The notes beneath the pieces are model-generated. The model did no database searches, was not told the DNA's origin, and saw nothing but the letters and a program-made list of their open reading frames with translations. Position numbers and translations under genes: made by a program. Positions 40,001 to 48,486 of a stretch of 64,000 bases of DNA are shown one piece after another; position 1 is the first letter of the stretch, and each line of letters begins with the position of its first letter. Location: the NCBI RefSeq assembly GCF_003347495.1, contig NZ_QCXY01000011.1, positions 62,001 to 126,000 of the forward strand, read 5' to 3'. This stretch comes from Pleomorphovibrio marinus (GTDB lineage: Bacteria > Bacteroidota > Bacteroidia > Cytophagales > Cyclobacteriaceae).

Positions 40001-41068
40001 TAGCAGACTGGCATTAAAAACACCAAGCCCAGCTCTTTTTATAGCTTCGCGGTTGATATCCGTGGCAAAAATGGTAACCGGGATATCCCTCTCCATGGCT
40101 TTCAGTTGTTCTTTGATCAATATTGCTACGGAATATGCTTCCTCCCCTGTAGAGCATGCAGGAATCCAAACTCTTATGCGTTCATTTGCACCCTCTTTAT
40201 GACAGATTTTAGGAATGACATCCTCCTCTAATCGCCCAAAAGCACCGTCGTCCCTGAAAAAACTGGTTACTCCAATAAAGAGATCCTCGCAAAGTGCCCT
40301 AGCCTCCTCCTCTGAGGCTGTAATAGTCTTTAAATAAGCTTCATTTGATTTACATCCCAAAATTGCAATCCTTCGGTCAATCCTTCGGTGAATGGTGGAT
40401 TCTTTGTAGGCCTTAAAATCCATTCCGGTGTGTTTTTTCACCAAAGTCACTATTTTATTCAGGAATTGGGTCTTTTGAAAGCGCCTACTTGTGCGGTTAT
40501 GGACAAGGTCATCCACCAAATGTAGGGTCTTGACAGACAGCTCTTCCACTGGCAAAATAAAATCAACTGCCCCCGTATATATCGCGTTTTTCGGCATTCC
40601 GTCAAACTTGGCTTCACCGGGATCTTGCACTAGGGTAATCCCCCCATCTTCTTTGATTTTTTTTAGCCCTTCTGAACCGTCACTACCTGTTCCTGAAAAA
40701 ATGATCCCTATGACATTTGTGGCATGCTCACTTGATAAAGATTGCAGAAAATTACTAATCGGAAAGCTCAAACCCTTTACATTCTTTGTTTCCAACGAAA
40801 ATTTGAGTTTGTCTTCCTTTGAGATTTTTACGACTTTTTTTGGGGGATTTAGATATATTTTGCCTTCTTCAATCTGGGTGCCTTCCTCTATTATTTCTAT
40901 AGGCAGGGAGGTGTGGCGGCTCAACAACTGATCCATAAGGCTTTTATAGTTGGGTGCCAAGTGCTGAACCACTACAAAAGCAGCCTTTGGGGTGGGCTTT
41001 AAATTCTGGAAGTAATTTTCCAAAGGTTCCAACCCTCCTGCCGATGCTCCTAATGCTACTATAACCAT
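37067..41068 (-). CDS. CheB-CheR-PAS hybrid sensor histidine kinase
   Basis: 1333 residues. Domains in order: a CheB methylesterase without receiver (residues 1-190; ALGASAGGLEP with the nucleophile Ser, VVQHLAPNY, GTGSDGSEG); CheR methyltransferase (about 200-470; WIPACSTGEEAYSVAI); a PAS-like region; a long coiled coil of repeating EELxS(T/S)NEEL units (about 650-715); further PAS domains to about 1090; then HisKA (ASHDLKEPVRG, phospho-His) and HATPase (NLISNAVKY, DNGSGI, GSGLGLYI). There is no receiver domain. No chemoreceptors are nearby, so it probably signals outside chemotaxis. Confidence 0.93.
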   Translation of the reverse strand: MVIVALGASAGGLEPLENYFQNLKPTPKAAFVVVQHLAPNYKSLMDQLLSRHTSLPIEIIEEGTQIEEGKIYLNPPKKVVKISKEDKLKFSLETKNVKGLSFPISNFLQSLSSEHATNVIGIIFSGTGSDGSEGLKKIKEDGGITLVQDPGEAKFDGMPKNAIYTGAVDFILPVEELSVKTLHLVDDLVHNRTSRRFQKTQFLNKIVTLVKKHTGMDFKAYKESTIHRRIDRRIAILGCKSNEAYLKTITASEEEARALCEDLFIGVTSFFRDDGAFGRLEEDVIPKICHKEGANERIRVWIPACSTGEEAYSVAILIKEQLKAMERDIPVTIFATDINREAIKRAGLGVFNASLLKNIDHKNLNKYFISSSQGQFRIKKEIRDMIVFSVHNILRDPPFSKIDLISCRNFLIYLKPEVQQKIYSYFRYSLHDEGYLFLGSSESLGDMQEYFEEVDRKFKIYKNVKSASLPDVDLLKNDLGARTFATKNTMENKKIINRSESRFSPEKLNKVLIQKYVPQSIIVDRELNIVHTVGNVFEFLHFPPGEFSNNIIELVPEELKITLEILLKKVEREENPMQLKDISLIESDKSRRFDLIIKSLKDRDMGDGFRMMEIHEKVSEGVDQEDEQTTLHIKKFDLDLDSKAKIKELEDEIKYTKENLQTTIEELETSNEELQSTNEELQSSNEELESVNEELYTVNAEYQEKVEELSVLNDDLNNLLNSSDISILFLDENLYIRRITKSIKRLLNIDERDLGRSITDFTSKIDFEKIINEIKKVHESLNSKELAVNDADGNVYVLKISPFRTFKNEIKGVVLSFLDITQLESNEKELSELQNSLIEAKNKISEQEDIFRLIALHSSDMISIHGLDYKFQYASPSCKELTGKIEQELKDSELIDLVDERDRGTLLKGLKTSQQGKNAGPVTFRYKNSNGELKWLESHVKCITDNSGEPSKILLTTRDITEKVKYQDELSLLSNIVKETNNAVLVTDSHEKILWVNEAFVERTGYAWEECKGKSPGELLQGEETDPKIIHRMKEGVLSEKGFDVEVINYTKSKDKFWVRIQCQPVYDSDNNLKGFFAIQSDISLQKSVDEKFRRFNKELEKKNFQLELINNELRQFAHMASHDLKEPVRGITGILDIIKEDYGVKLGEEGMEVLDMGINSGSRMIELINGLLEFSQTGKLSEKEEWVDLKKVIGMASENLAMLMEKNEATVEVGHLPKIKGFEQLLVRLFQNLISNAVKYKGSESPIITISYEKEDNYHKIFVKDNGSGIREQDIPKLFKVFSRLKIKSKVEGSGLGLYICKQIMEQHGGTISASSTYGSHTIFILRFPKTK

Positions 41069-41742
41069 TTTTCTGTTTTTTTGGAAACATAGTGAAGAAC
41101 TTCAACTTGTCTCCTTTCCATTTCTCTCACCCAGAAAATTTATTTCTGCCAAATAGGATTGAGCTATTCTGGAATTTATCTTGTTTTTCTATTGGTAAAA
41201 AATTCAATTTTTATGCCAATTCCATATATTCTAATGAGAAAGAATTAGTTTTTTTCCTGTAAAAATTAAATTATTCTGGGTTATATTCAACTTCAAAAAA
41301 TTTTAGGGACAATATTATTGATTAGATTATTTCAGAAAGAGCTATCTCTTCGATCACTTTTGGCTCATAATCAAACTTTAACACCAACTTTTGGTGGATT
41401 ATATAGTATGCTTTAATTAATTGACCACTAGTGGGTAAATGACAATTAGCTTATACTAAAAAAAAGGTGGCTTCTGCAATGTAAAAACACAAATTTAATT
41501 CCATATAAGAGAATCCAGCAACAAAAATGGCCGTGAGAAAAAATATTTCTATCTAAGAAAAGCCTACCAAAATTTTAAGCGGGAAATTTTTTTTTGGGTT
41601 TTAGGGTAATTATCTTGTTTTGTCTTCATAAAATAAAAATTCTCCACAAACTGTAAGGGGCAAATTGGGTATAGTGAGCACTATTGGGAATAATAGAATG
41701 TGGTCAAAAACTAAATAGAAAACTATATTTAAATTGAAGGGT
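41069..41742. other. Long AT-rich intergenic stretch
   Basis: 674 bases between the kinase and the Hpt gene, both on the minus strand. It is AT-rich with no convincing frame. A weak hairpin (CTAAT/ATTAG near 41231-41247 followed by seven T) is seen; it does not match a gene end. The promoter of the kinase must be here but was not resolved. Confidence 0.5.
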
Positions 41743-42093
41743 CTAATGGAAAGTTTTCAAATCATTTAATAGTGCCTCTGCTGCATCCAATAATTCCTCT
41801 TTGTGCTTGTAGAGTGATGACTCCTGAAAACCTTCCTCCATTACTAATTTTTTTCCACCATAGAGGACTTTTGTCATCCTTTTCAGCCCAAATAACGAAA
41901 GCGTGGGTTTGATTTTATGACGGGCCTGCCGTAGGGCTTCCAAATCTTCATTTTCCAAAGCCCCAAGGTATACGTCCTTTAATTCCTCTATTGCAAGGAT
42001 GATGGCTTCCAAAAGTTGTTTTCTGAACTCTTCGTCGCCTTCTACCATTTCCTCGATTTTCTGGTAGTCAATGTTATCGTTCAAATGTTCCAT
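41743..42093 (-). CDS. Histidine phosphotransfer (Hpt) domain protein
   Basis: 116 residues from the ATG at 42093, two bases after the flavoprotein stop. The phospho-acceptor motif reads ARHKIKPTLSLFGL, matching HxxK with the later Gly, although the usual Gly after Lys is Pro. The whole protein is a four-helix Hpt module. It carries phosphate between a kinase and a response regulator. The nearest candidate partner is the CheB-CheR kinase 675 bases downstream on the same strand, which itself has no receiver; the link is inference. Confidence 0.75.
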   Translation of the reverse strand: MEHLNDNIDYQKIEEMVEGDEEFRKQLLEAIILAIEELKDVYLGALENEDLEALRQARHKIKPTLSLFGLKRMTKVLYGGKKLVMEEGFQESSLYKHKEELLDAAEALLNDLKTFH

Positions 42094-42095
42094 AT

Positions 42096-43307
42096 TTATT
42101 GTTGAGATGCAGAAGTACCTGCTAGATACCCAGTGCTCCATGCAGCCTGAAAGTTAAAACCACCAGTGATTCCGTCAAGATTCAAGACTTCTCCCGAAAA
42201 ATAAAGCCCTGGAATTAACTTGCTTTCCATCGTAGTAGGATTTACTTCTTCCAATTTCACACCTCCGGCCGTCACAAACTCATCCTTAAAGGTAGTTTTT
42301 CCATGAATAAAAATCGAAAATCTAAATAAATTTTCCACTAATTTATTGATTTGTTTTTTAGAAAGCCCCATCCATATGGAATTTTCCTCAATTTCAGCAC
42401 AATTCAACAAAAAAATCCAAAGTCTTGATGGAATAGAAAACATTGGATGACTACCTATCCTCCGCTTTGGGAAACGATCTTTATAAAGTAACAATTCACT
42501 TCGCAGTTTTTCTTCACCCATATCGCCATTCCATCTTATTTGAGCCTCGGTGTGATATTCGCATTCATGTAGCCAATGGGCTCCGAATGCAGATAACTTC
42601 AACACGGCAGGACCACTTACGCCCCAATGAGTGATCAAAATAGGCCCCTCATAACTGAGCTTCGTTCCTACCAAGCGTACTTGAGAGTGGGGCATGCTTA
42701 TGCCACTAAGGTGGGTAAGGGATGATCCTGGAAGGTTAAAGGTAAACAGGGATGGAATGGGAGAAACAATGGTATGGCCCAACTCCCTGATCCACGCATA
42801 CCCCCCGACTTTTGAGGACCCACCTGAACATACAATTACTTTAGTGTAATGGCAGGATTCTCCATTACATTGGACTTCAAAACCTTCTGCTAAGGGAAGT
42901 ACTTTCTCTACTTTCGCGTGGGTCCTTATTCTTACCCCGAGCTCTGTTGCCACTTGCTGAAGGCAAGAAATGATGGTGCCTGAACTATCACTTTGTGGGA
43001 AGACCCTGTTATCCTCCTCCACTTTCAGGGAAACCCCATGAGTTTCAAACCAACTCATGGTTTCTTTTACGGCAAATTTTGAAAACACACCTTTCAAAAA
43101 GGCACTTCCTCTGGGATAAAAGGCAATTAGCTTTTTAGGGTTGAGGCAATTATGGGTTACATTACATCTGCCTCCCCCGGATACCTTCACCTTAGTCAGG
43201 GTTTTCCCTGTTTTTTCGAATATGTCTACCTGGTTTTCCCCTTTGGCTGCATGTATGGCTGCAAAGAATCCCGAAGCACCTCCACCGATCACGGCTATCT
43301 TTTCCAT
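42096..43307 (-). CDS. HI0933/BaiN-family flavoprotein
   Basis: 403 residues. The FAD-binding GGGASGFFAAIHAA at the N-terminus and the signature SGGGRCNVTHN identify the family of NAD(P)/FAD-dependent oxidoreductases to which BaiN belongs. The C-terminal FAD segment reads FSGEVLNLDGITGGFNFQAA. The physiological reaction is not established for most members. It is followed directly by the Hpt gene. Confidence 0.92.
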   Translation of the reverse strand: MEKIAVIGGGASGFFAAIHAAKGENQVDIFEKTGKTLTKVKVSGGGRCNVTHNCLNPKKLIAFYPRGSAFLKGVFSKFAVKETMSWFETHGVSLKVEEDNRVFPQSDSSGTIISCLQQVATELGVRIRTHAKVEKVLPLAEGFEVQCNGESCHYTKVIVCSGGSSKVGGYAWIRELGHTIVSPIPSLFTFNLPGSSLTHLSGISMPHSQVRLVGTKLSYEGPILITHWGVSGPAVLKLSAFGAHWLHECEYHTEAQIRWNGDMGEEKLRSELLLYKDRFPKRRIGSHPMFSIPSRLWIFLLNCAEIEENSIWMGLSKKQINKLVENLFRFSIFIHGKTTFKDEFVTAGGVKLEEVNPTTMESKLIPGLYFSGEVLNLDGITGGFNFQAAWSTGYLAGTSASQQ

Positions 43308-43476
43308 AAGCCAAATGTATAAAAACCTGAATTTTTGTTAGGAACTTTTTGTATAATCGCTAAAATCTTATGCAAATTTGTCGTTAATCCTTTTGACTAC
43401 TAAAGAAAACAAGACAATGGATAAAAATTATTTTGTTTATCTTTATCCATTTAGGCTATAAACCAATAAAAAATAA

Positions 43477-44217
43477 ATGTTAAGAATCCTTTCGCTTAAA
43501 TTTATACTACTAATCTTCTTTATTGGGATTTCCACCTTTGGGTATGCACAAGTGAAACCAAATTTGGGAAATACCTCCCGGCTGCTAAGCCAAGCCATGG
43601 GTGCGATGGAAAGGGAAGAATTTAACAAAGCAAACGAATATTTCAGGCAAATCATTCAAAGTAACGCCCCTATACCTCCTGAAATGCCTTACCTTTTTGC
43701 AGAAACCCTATTTCACTTGGGCCAATTTGATAATAGCCTAAACTTTTTGAACAAATACCTTGACCTTAACGGATTTAAAGGGGAACACTATGAGCAGGCT
43801 AAGGAACTACAAGCTAAGCTAGCACCGAAAATAGAAGAAATAAAGGCTTGTCAACTGTGTGACAGGAAAGGGTATAGGCTAGTGGACTGCAGCACCTGTA
43901 ATGGCACCACCCATTTAGAGCAAGACTGTAGAATATGCAGAGGTAACGGTATAGTGGGTTGTAGCAGGTGCGCCGGCAAGGGACTTGTCACGAAGAAAAA
44001 CGTGTTCAATATTGTGGAGTACTACGATTGCGAGAGGTGCGACGGTAACGGAAGGCTTACTTGCCCCAAATGTGAAGGGGATAAAATAGAATATGGTGAA
44101 TGCCGCACCTGTCAAGGTACAGGGCATATCCCTTCTGAAAAATTGTGTGACCATCAGGATCAAACTGATCTGAGTGATAAAAGAACCAGCTTCAGGATGC
44201 CATTTTCGCCGCATTAA
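43477..44217 (+). CDS. Exported protein with a DnaJ-type cysteine-rich region
   Basis: 246 residues. A signal peptide (residues 1-26, ending GYAQ) is followed by about 100 residues of TPR-like helices. Then comes a Cys-rich region of seven CxxC units in the DnaJ zinc-finger manner (CQLCDRKG, CSTCNGT, CRICRGNG, CSRCAGKG, CERCDGNG, CPKCEGD, CRTCQGTG). No J domain is present. The Cys-rich region probably folds around zinc as in DnaJ, but outside the cytoplasm, and it might bind unfolded protein. No partner is evident. Confidence 0.8.
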   Translation: MLRILSLKFILLIFFIGISTFGYAQVKPNLGNTSRLLSQAMGAMEREEFNKANEYFRQIIQSNAPIPPEMPYLFAETLFHLGQFDNSLNFLNKYLDLNGFKGEHYEQAKELQAKLAPKIEEIKACQLCDRKGYRLVDCSTCNGTTHLEQDCRICRGNGIVGCSRCAGKGLVTKKNVFNIVEYYDCERCDGNGRLTCPKCEGDKIEYGECRTCQGTGHIPSEKLCDHQDQTDLSDKRTSFRMPFSPH

Positions 44218-44220
44218 AAA

Positions 44221-44247
44221 ACCCGACCTTTTGATAGATCGGGTTTG
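44221..44247 (+). terminator. Terminator after the Cys-rich protein
   Basis: AACCCGA and TCGGGTT pair around a 12-base loop just past the stop, followed by TGCTTTT. It sits between two convergent genes and could act on both strands. Confidence 0.75.
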
Positions 44248-44286
44248 CTTTTATTCCTATTTTTCTAAATCTTCATCTTATTTTCC

Positions 44287-44889
44287 TCAATTACAATAAT
44301 TGCTCAAGGCCTCTTGTGCTTGCTCATAATTATTCTCCGCTGCCTTTCTGAAGTCGTCACATGCCTCTTTGTTTTTATCTGTGGCTTGGTTAAGCATCCC
44401 TCTGTAATAGTAGGCTTGGCCATAATTGGGGCTCATCTTTATGGCTGCATTGTACTCCCTTCTCGCTTCATCCACATTACCCAGTTGATGCATAGCCCTG
44501 GCTTTCATGAAATAGGCCATAGGCGGAGCCCCGGAAATTTCTACGGCATTGTCCGCATACATGAGTGATAACTCGTAATTCTTTTGCTTATGGTATAAGT
44601 TGGAAAGACTCAACAGGATTTGACTGTTTTTAGGATCTACCTCAATGGCCTTTTTCAAGCTTTCCTCGGCTTTCTTAAACTCCCCAATCTCCTCATAAGC
44701 TCTTCCTCTGTTGTACAAGGCCCTTACGTTTTTAGGCCTGTTTTTTAGTTTTTTGTCGTAAGCCTCAATGGCTTCCTCATACTGTTCATTCTTAAAAAGC
44801 GCGTCTCCGTCTGTTGTTCCACTTTCTCCACAAGAAAAAAGCCACAAGGACAGCAAGAACATCCCGCTTATCTTTTTACATAAATACAT
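44287..44889 (-). CDS. TPR-repeat lipoprotein
   Basis: 200 residues. The lipobox LWLFSC places Cys at residue 20. Four to five TPR units fill the rest (NEQYEEAIEAYDKKLKNRP, NVRALYNRGRAYEEIGEFKKA, YGQAYYYRGMLNQATDKNKE). Lipid-anchored periplasmic TPR proteins usually serve as assembly or scaffold factors. It ends 14 bases before... the dapD gene on the same strand lies upstream, with a 14-base gap between dapD stop and this start. Confidence 0.85.
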   Translation of the reverse strand: MYLCKKISGMFLLSLWLFSCGESGTTDGDALFKNEQYEEAIEAYDKKLKNRPKNVRALYNRGRAYEEIGEFKKAEESLKKAIEVDPKNSQILLSLSNLYHKQKNYELSLMYADNAVEISGAPPMAYFMKARAMHQLGNVDEARREYNAAIKMSPNYGQAYYYRGMLNQATDKNKEACDDFRKAAENNYEQAQEALSNYCN

Positions 44890-44903
44890 ATCTACCTTTA
44901 CGA

Positions 44904-45719
44904 TTAAACTGCAACATTATTTTCCCTCAATGCATCATTTAAGGAAGTTTTAAGGTCGGTGGATGCCTTTCTTTTTCCAATTATCAATGCGCAGGGCACC
45001 TGATATTCTCCTGCTGCAAACTTTTTGGTAATTGAACCGGGAATAACCACTGATCTCTCCGGTACATAGCCTTTATACTCTTTTGCCTCCTCTGTGGTTA
45101 CATCTATTATTTTTGAACTTGCCGTAAGAGTAACCCCAGCTCCTATAACGGCTTCCTTGCAAATCCGCACACCTTCCACGATGATTGCCCGGGACCCAAC
45201 AAAGGCTCCGTCTTCCACAATCACAGGTGCAGCCTGTATGGGTTCTAATACACCACCTATACCAACTCCTCCACTGAGATGAACATTTTTTCCGATTTGG
45301 GCACAGGACCCAACAGTGGCCCAGGTATCTACCATGGTACCACTGTCCACATAAGCACCGATATTCACATAACTTGGCATCATTACTACTCCCTTGGCCA
45401 AATAGGCTCCGTATCGCGCAACAGCATGGGGTACCACGCGAACACCCTGTTTAGCATAGTTGGTCTTCAATGCCATTTTATCGTGAAACTCAAAGGGCCC
45501 CACTTCAATGGTTCTCATCTTTTGAATGGGGAAATACAGAATTACCGCCTTTTTTATCCAGTCGTTTACTGTCCAATTACCCTCCCCGTCTGGAGAAGCT
45601 ACCCGGATACTACCATTGTCCAAATCAGCAATGACGGTTTTGATGGCGATTTGAACGTCTTTTTCATTCAGCAAATCCCTGTTTTCCCAGGCTTTCTCTA
45701 TGATATTCTGTAATTCCAT
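44904..45719 (-). CDS. dapD: 2,3,4,5-tetrahydropyridine-2,6-dicarboxylate N-succinyltransferase
   Basis: 271 residues with left-handed beta-helix hexapeptide repeats (YVDSGTMVDTWATVGSCAQI, then VIVEDGAFVGSRAIIVEGV) and the DapD-type N-terminal helical domain. It adds succinyl from succinyl-CoA in the lysine/diaminopimelate pathway, needed for cell-wall cross-links. No other lysine gene is nearby. It starts divergently from the glycosyltransferase. Confidence 0.95.
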   Translation of the reverse strand: MELQNIIEKAWENRDLLNEKDVQIAIKTVIADLDNGSIRVASPDGEGNWTVNDWIKKAVILYFPIQKMRTIEVGPFEFHDKMALKTNYAKQGVRVVPHAVARYGAYLAKGVVMMPSYVNIGAYVDSGTMVDTWATVGSCAQIGKNVHLSGGVGIGGVLEPIQAAPVIVEDGAFVGSRAIIVEGVRICKEAVIGAGVTLTASSKIIDVTTEEAKEYKGYVPERSVVIPGSITKKFAAGEYQVPCALIIGKRKASTDLKTSLNDALRENNVAV

Positions 45720-45877
45720 AAATTGTTAAATGATAATCCCTATATATTTTGTTAAATGCTTTCAAAGCAAATCATTTCCTTTTGCCTTTAAGCAGGTAAA
45801 AGTAGATATAAATTCCAAATCTACTCCATGGCAAAGTAATTTTTTAACTTTATGCGAATATTTAACCCCAATTGATA

Positions 45878-47011
45878 ATGCAATCTACTACCCACGTACT
45901 TTTCGCATCAGTTCTCAAACCTGTGGACGATGTGCGTACTTATCACAAATTGGGGAAATCCTTAATTCGTGAAGGGGAATTCCGCATTACTATCGCTGGA
46001 TACGCTTCAAAAAAAACACCAAAAAACCAATCTGCCGAATTAATCAACCTATTTTCAGGCAAAAGAGGTCATTTAGGTCGTATTTTAACTTATTTTAAGC
46101 TTTTCCGACTAATCAGGTCCCTTAAACCGGACATTGTGGTCACCTCTACCTATGAGTTAATTCCTGCCACCTTGGCTGCAAAAGGGTTACAGAAATTTAT
46201 TTGGTTTTATGATGTCCAGGAAAATTACAGAAGTAACCTAAGGCATAACCTCACGTCCCCTCCTTTTCTCAGAGGATTTGCAATAGCTTGGGTTCGGCTG
46301 CTGGAAAAGATAGCCAGACCATTTATTAAGCATTACCTGCTGGCGGAAAAATGTTACCTCAAGGAACTGCCGGGTTTTCGCCCTGCCACTGTGGTAGAAA
46401 ATAAGGCATTGGAAGAATTTTCATGTACCGGTCAAAAAGGCAAACCCTTATCTTCCCCACTTGCATTCGTCTTGGCAGGTACTGCTGCTAAAGCATATGG
46501 AACAGACCTTGGGCTAAGCTGGTTTGAAAGTTATTTGCAAACAGACCAAGAATGCTCCTTATCTCTGGTAGGCCACTGCCCCTCCTTCTCTTTTCTAAAG
46601 GAATTGAAAGATAGATTCGGTCATCTGCCCCAGGTGAATTGGAACCTACACCTTTCCCCTCTGCCGCATGCAGAAGTAATGGAAACGGTAAAGCAGGCAG
46701 ATATTTGGCTTATGCCTTATCAGCCCCTTCCCAGTATTGTTCACAAAATCCCCTCCAAGATGTACGAGGCCCTGGCACTCCAAAAACCCCTGCTGATCAC
46801 CCATAACCCTAAGTGGTCTCAAATGATAAAACCCTACCCCGCAGGTATCGGAATTGACTTTATCAAAACCGAGGAAGCCCCAAGCCATGTACGACAATTA
46901 CTTGCTTTGGAACTCTACCGTAACCCTGTTCCAAACTGGGTCTTTTGGCGGGACATAGCACCTAAGGTAGTGTCCCTGTTTAAACAATCACTTGAAGGCA
47001 ATAGGCCCTAA
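45878..47011 (+). CDS. Glycosyltransferase, GT-B fold (group 1-like)
   Basis: 377 residues from the ATG at 45878 (a TTG two codons earlier is also in frame). The N-terminal half contains KPDIVVTSTYELIPATLAA and FYDVQENYRSNLRHNL; the C-terminal half has the donor-side pattern (ADIWLMPYQPLPSIVHKIP, then SKMYEALALQKPLLIT). This is a typical cell-envelope glycosyltransferase. Acceptor and sugar are unknown; no polysaccharide cluster surrounds it. Confidence 0.8.
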   Translation: MQSTTHVLFASVLKPVDDVRTYHKLGKSLIREGEFRITIAGYASKKTPKNQSAELINLFSGKRGHLGRILTYFKLFRLIRSLKPDIVVTSTYELIPATLAAKGLQKFIWFYDVQENYRSNLRHNLTSPPFLRGFAIAWVRLLEKIARPFIKHYLLAEKCYLKELPGFRPATVVENKALEEFSCTGQKGKPLSSPLAFVLAGTAAKAYGTDLGLSWFESYLQTDQECSLSLVGHCPSFSFLKELKDRFGHLPQVNWNLHLSPLPHAEVMETVKQADIWLMPYQPLPSIVHKIPSKMYEALALQKPLLITHNPKWSQMIKPYPAGIGIDFIKTEEAPSHVRQLLALELYRNPVPNWVFWRDIAPKVVSLFKQSLEGNRP

Positions 47012-47107
47012 ATTGGATTATTCCCATAGTACAAAACCACACTGTTTTCAACGGCTTTTAGGAACTGTAAAATTGTAAGGCATTGAATACTAGTTTTTTG
47101 TGTGTAT

Positions 47108-47123
47108 TTTAGGCATGACTAAA
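47108..47123 (+). promoter_or_regulatory. Upstream operator-like site for the MntR/DtxR regulator
   Basis: TTTAGGCATGACTAAA: TTTAG-N6-CTAAA, the same half-sites as the site 100 bases downstream. An overlapping pair TGACTAA/TTAGTCA extends from 47116 to 47142. Confidence 0.6.
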
Positions 47124-47207
47124 TTTATTTATAGGTTAGTCAAATTTTGAATTCACAGTTGAAATTGTGGTTATCCACAAAGGGTTTAGATATATTTGAA
47201 AAATATT

Positions 47208-47235
47208 TTTAGACAAGGCTAAATTCCTATATTTG
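47208..47235 (+). promoter_or_regulatory. Operator-like site and -7 box of the MntR/DtxR gene
   Basis: TTTAGACAAGGCTAAA (47208-47223) has TTTAG-N6-CTAAA half-sites and lies 4 bases before TATATTTG (47228-47235), a TAnnTTTG box 25 bases before the ATG. Binding here would block transcription, so autoregulation is likely. Confidence 0.65.
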
Positions 47236-47260
47236 CAATTCTATTATAATTTTCACCTCC

Positions 47261-47932
47261 ATGCTAGCATTATCCACTGCAGAAGAAAACTACCTCAAAT
47301 GCATTTATCACCTCACCCAAAAAGAAGAAGGAGTCATTAGCACTAACGAGATAGCGGCGGCCATCAAGACCAAACCCGCCTCCGTATCGGACATGTTGAA
47401 AAAATTGGCAGAGAAGGAAATCCTGATGTATACAAAATACCATGGTGCAGGCCTTACTCCTTTGGGAAAAAAGACGGCTTTACAGGTGATACGGAGAAAC
47501 AGGTTATGGGAGGTTTTCCTGGTGGACAAGCTAAGGTTCCAGTGGGACCAGGTACATGAGGTGGCCGAACAACTGGAACATGTGCGCTCTCCCCTACTTA
47601 TCCGGAGGTTGGATGAATACCTGGGCTTTCCCAAATTTGATCCCCATGGTGATCCTATTCCCGATGAATCCGGGGAGCTCCACTCCAGTCCCAGGACCAT
47701 CCTGCAAGACATGAAGGAAGGGGCCAGAGGAAAAATTGTGGCTGTCAACGACAACAGTGCGGCATTCCTACGTTATTTGGATAAGGTGGGTGCCTATATC
47801 GGTGCCAAGGTGGAAATTTTGGACAAAGTGGAATTCGATGGATCCCTTGAAATTCGCTTGGATGAGGGCAAAAAAGTGTTTGTATCTAAGGAAGTAGCCG
47901 CCAACATCTATATTCAAGCTTTCGAAAATTGA
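47261..47932 (+). CDS. MntR/DtxR family metal-dependent transcriptional regulator
   Basis: 223 residues. An N-terminal winged HTH (STNEIAAAIKTKPASVSDML) is followed by the dimerisation/metal-binding domain (HEVAEQLEHVRSPLLIRRL, FPKFDPHGDPIPDE) and a C-terminal FeoA-like SH3 domain (AKVEILDKVEFDGSLEIRL). In this family Mn2+ or Fe2+ binding activates DNA binding and represses uptake genes. Two TTTAG-N6-CTAAA sites upstream fit autoregulation. No transporter is adjacent, so its metal is not shown. Confidence 0.9.
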   Translation: MLALSTAEENYLKCIYHLTQKEEGVISTNEIAAAIKTKPASVSDMLKKLAEKEILMYTKYHGAGLTPLGKKTALQVIRRNRLWEVFLVDKLRFQWDQVHEVAEQLEHVRSPLLIRRLDEYLGFPKFDPHGDPIPDESGELHSSPRTILQDMKEGARGKIVAVNDNSAAFLRYLDKVGAYIGAKVEILDKVEFDGSLEIRLDEGKKVFVSKEVAANIYIQAFEN

Positions 47933-48039
47933 ACCGTAAAGCGGGGTTTTACGTTTCTCCACAAAAAGGAATTTGTTGTTTGCTTTTTCCTATTCTGTTT
48001 ATCACCTAATTTTGAGTTATCGCTTTCTTTCAAATAATC

Positions 48040-48486
48040 ATGAAAAATCTAGGACTTACCCTTCTGTTTTCTTTAATCCTTCACTTTACCTATGCCCAAA
48101 AGGAAATCACTTGGCACAGCTTTGAAGAGGTAGTGAAGCTGGTGGAAAAGGAACCAAGAATGGTTTTGGTGGACGTATATACGGACTGGTGCGGATGGTG
48201 CAAAAAAATGGACAAAGAGACGTTTACTGACGCTGAGGTGGTAGAGTATGTCAACAACAACTTTTACGCTGTTAAGCTTAATGCAGAAAACAAGAAAAAG
48301 AAATTTGAATTCAAGGGAAAGGAATACAGTGAAGAAACCATGGCCAGAGCCATGCAGGTTCGCTCCTATCCCAACTTTGTGATCATGGATGCTGCCATGG
48401 AAAACATCACACAGATGCCGGGATACAGAGAACCCAAACCCTTTTTGACCGCACTGGATGACTTGGTGGACAAATTCAAAAATTAA
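48040..48486 (+). CDS. Exported thioredoxin-family protein
   Basis: 148 residues. A signal peptide (residues 1-19, ending TYAQ) is followed by one thioredoxin-like domain with active site DWCGWCKKMDKETF (CGWC). A cis-Pro region follows (VRSYPNFVIMD). It probably acts as a periplasmic thiol reductase or isomerase. The mnmE start codon follows immediately after its stop with no gap. Confidence 0.9.
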   Translation: MKNLGLTLLFSLILHFTYAQKEITWHSFEEVVKLVEKEPRMVLVDVYTDWCGWCKKMDKETFTDAEVVEYVNNNFYAVKLNAENKKKKFEFKGKEYSEETMARAMQVRSYPNFVIMDAAMENITQMPGYREPKPFLTALDDLVDKFKN

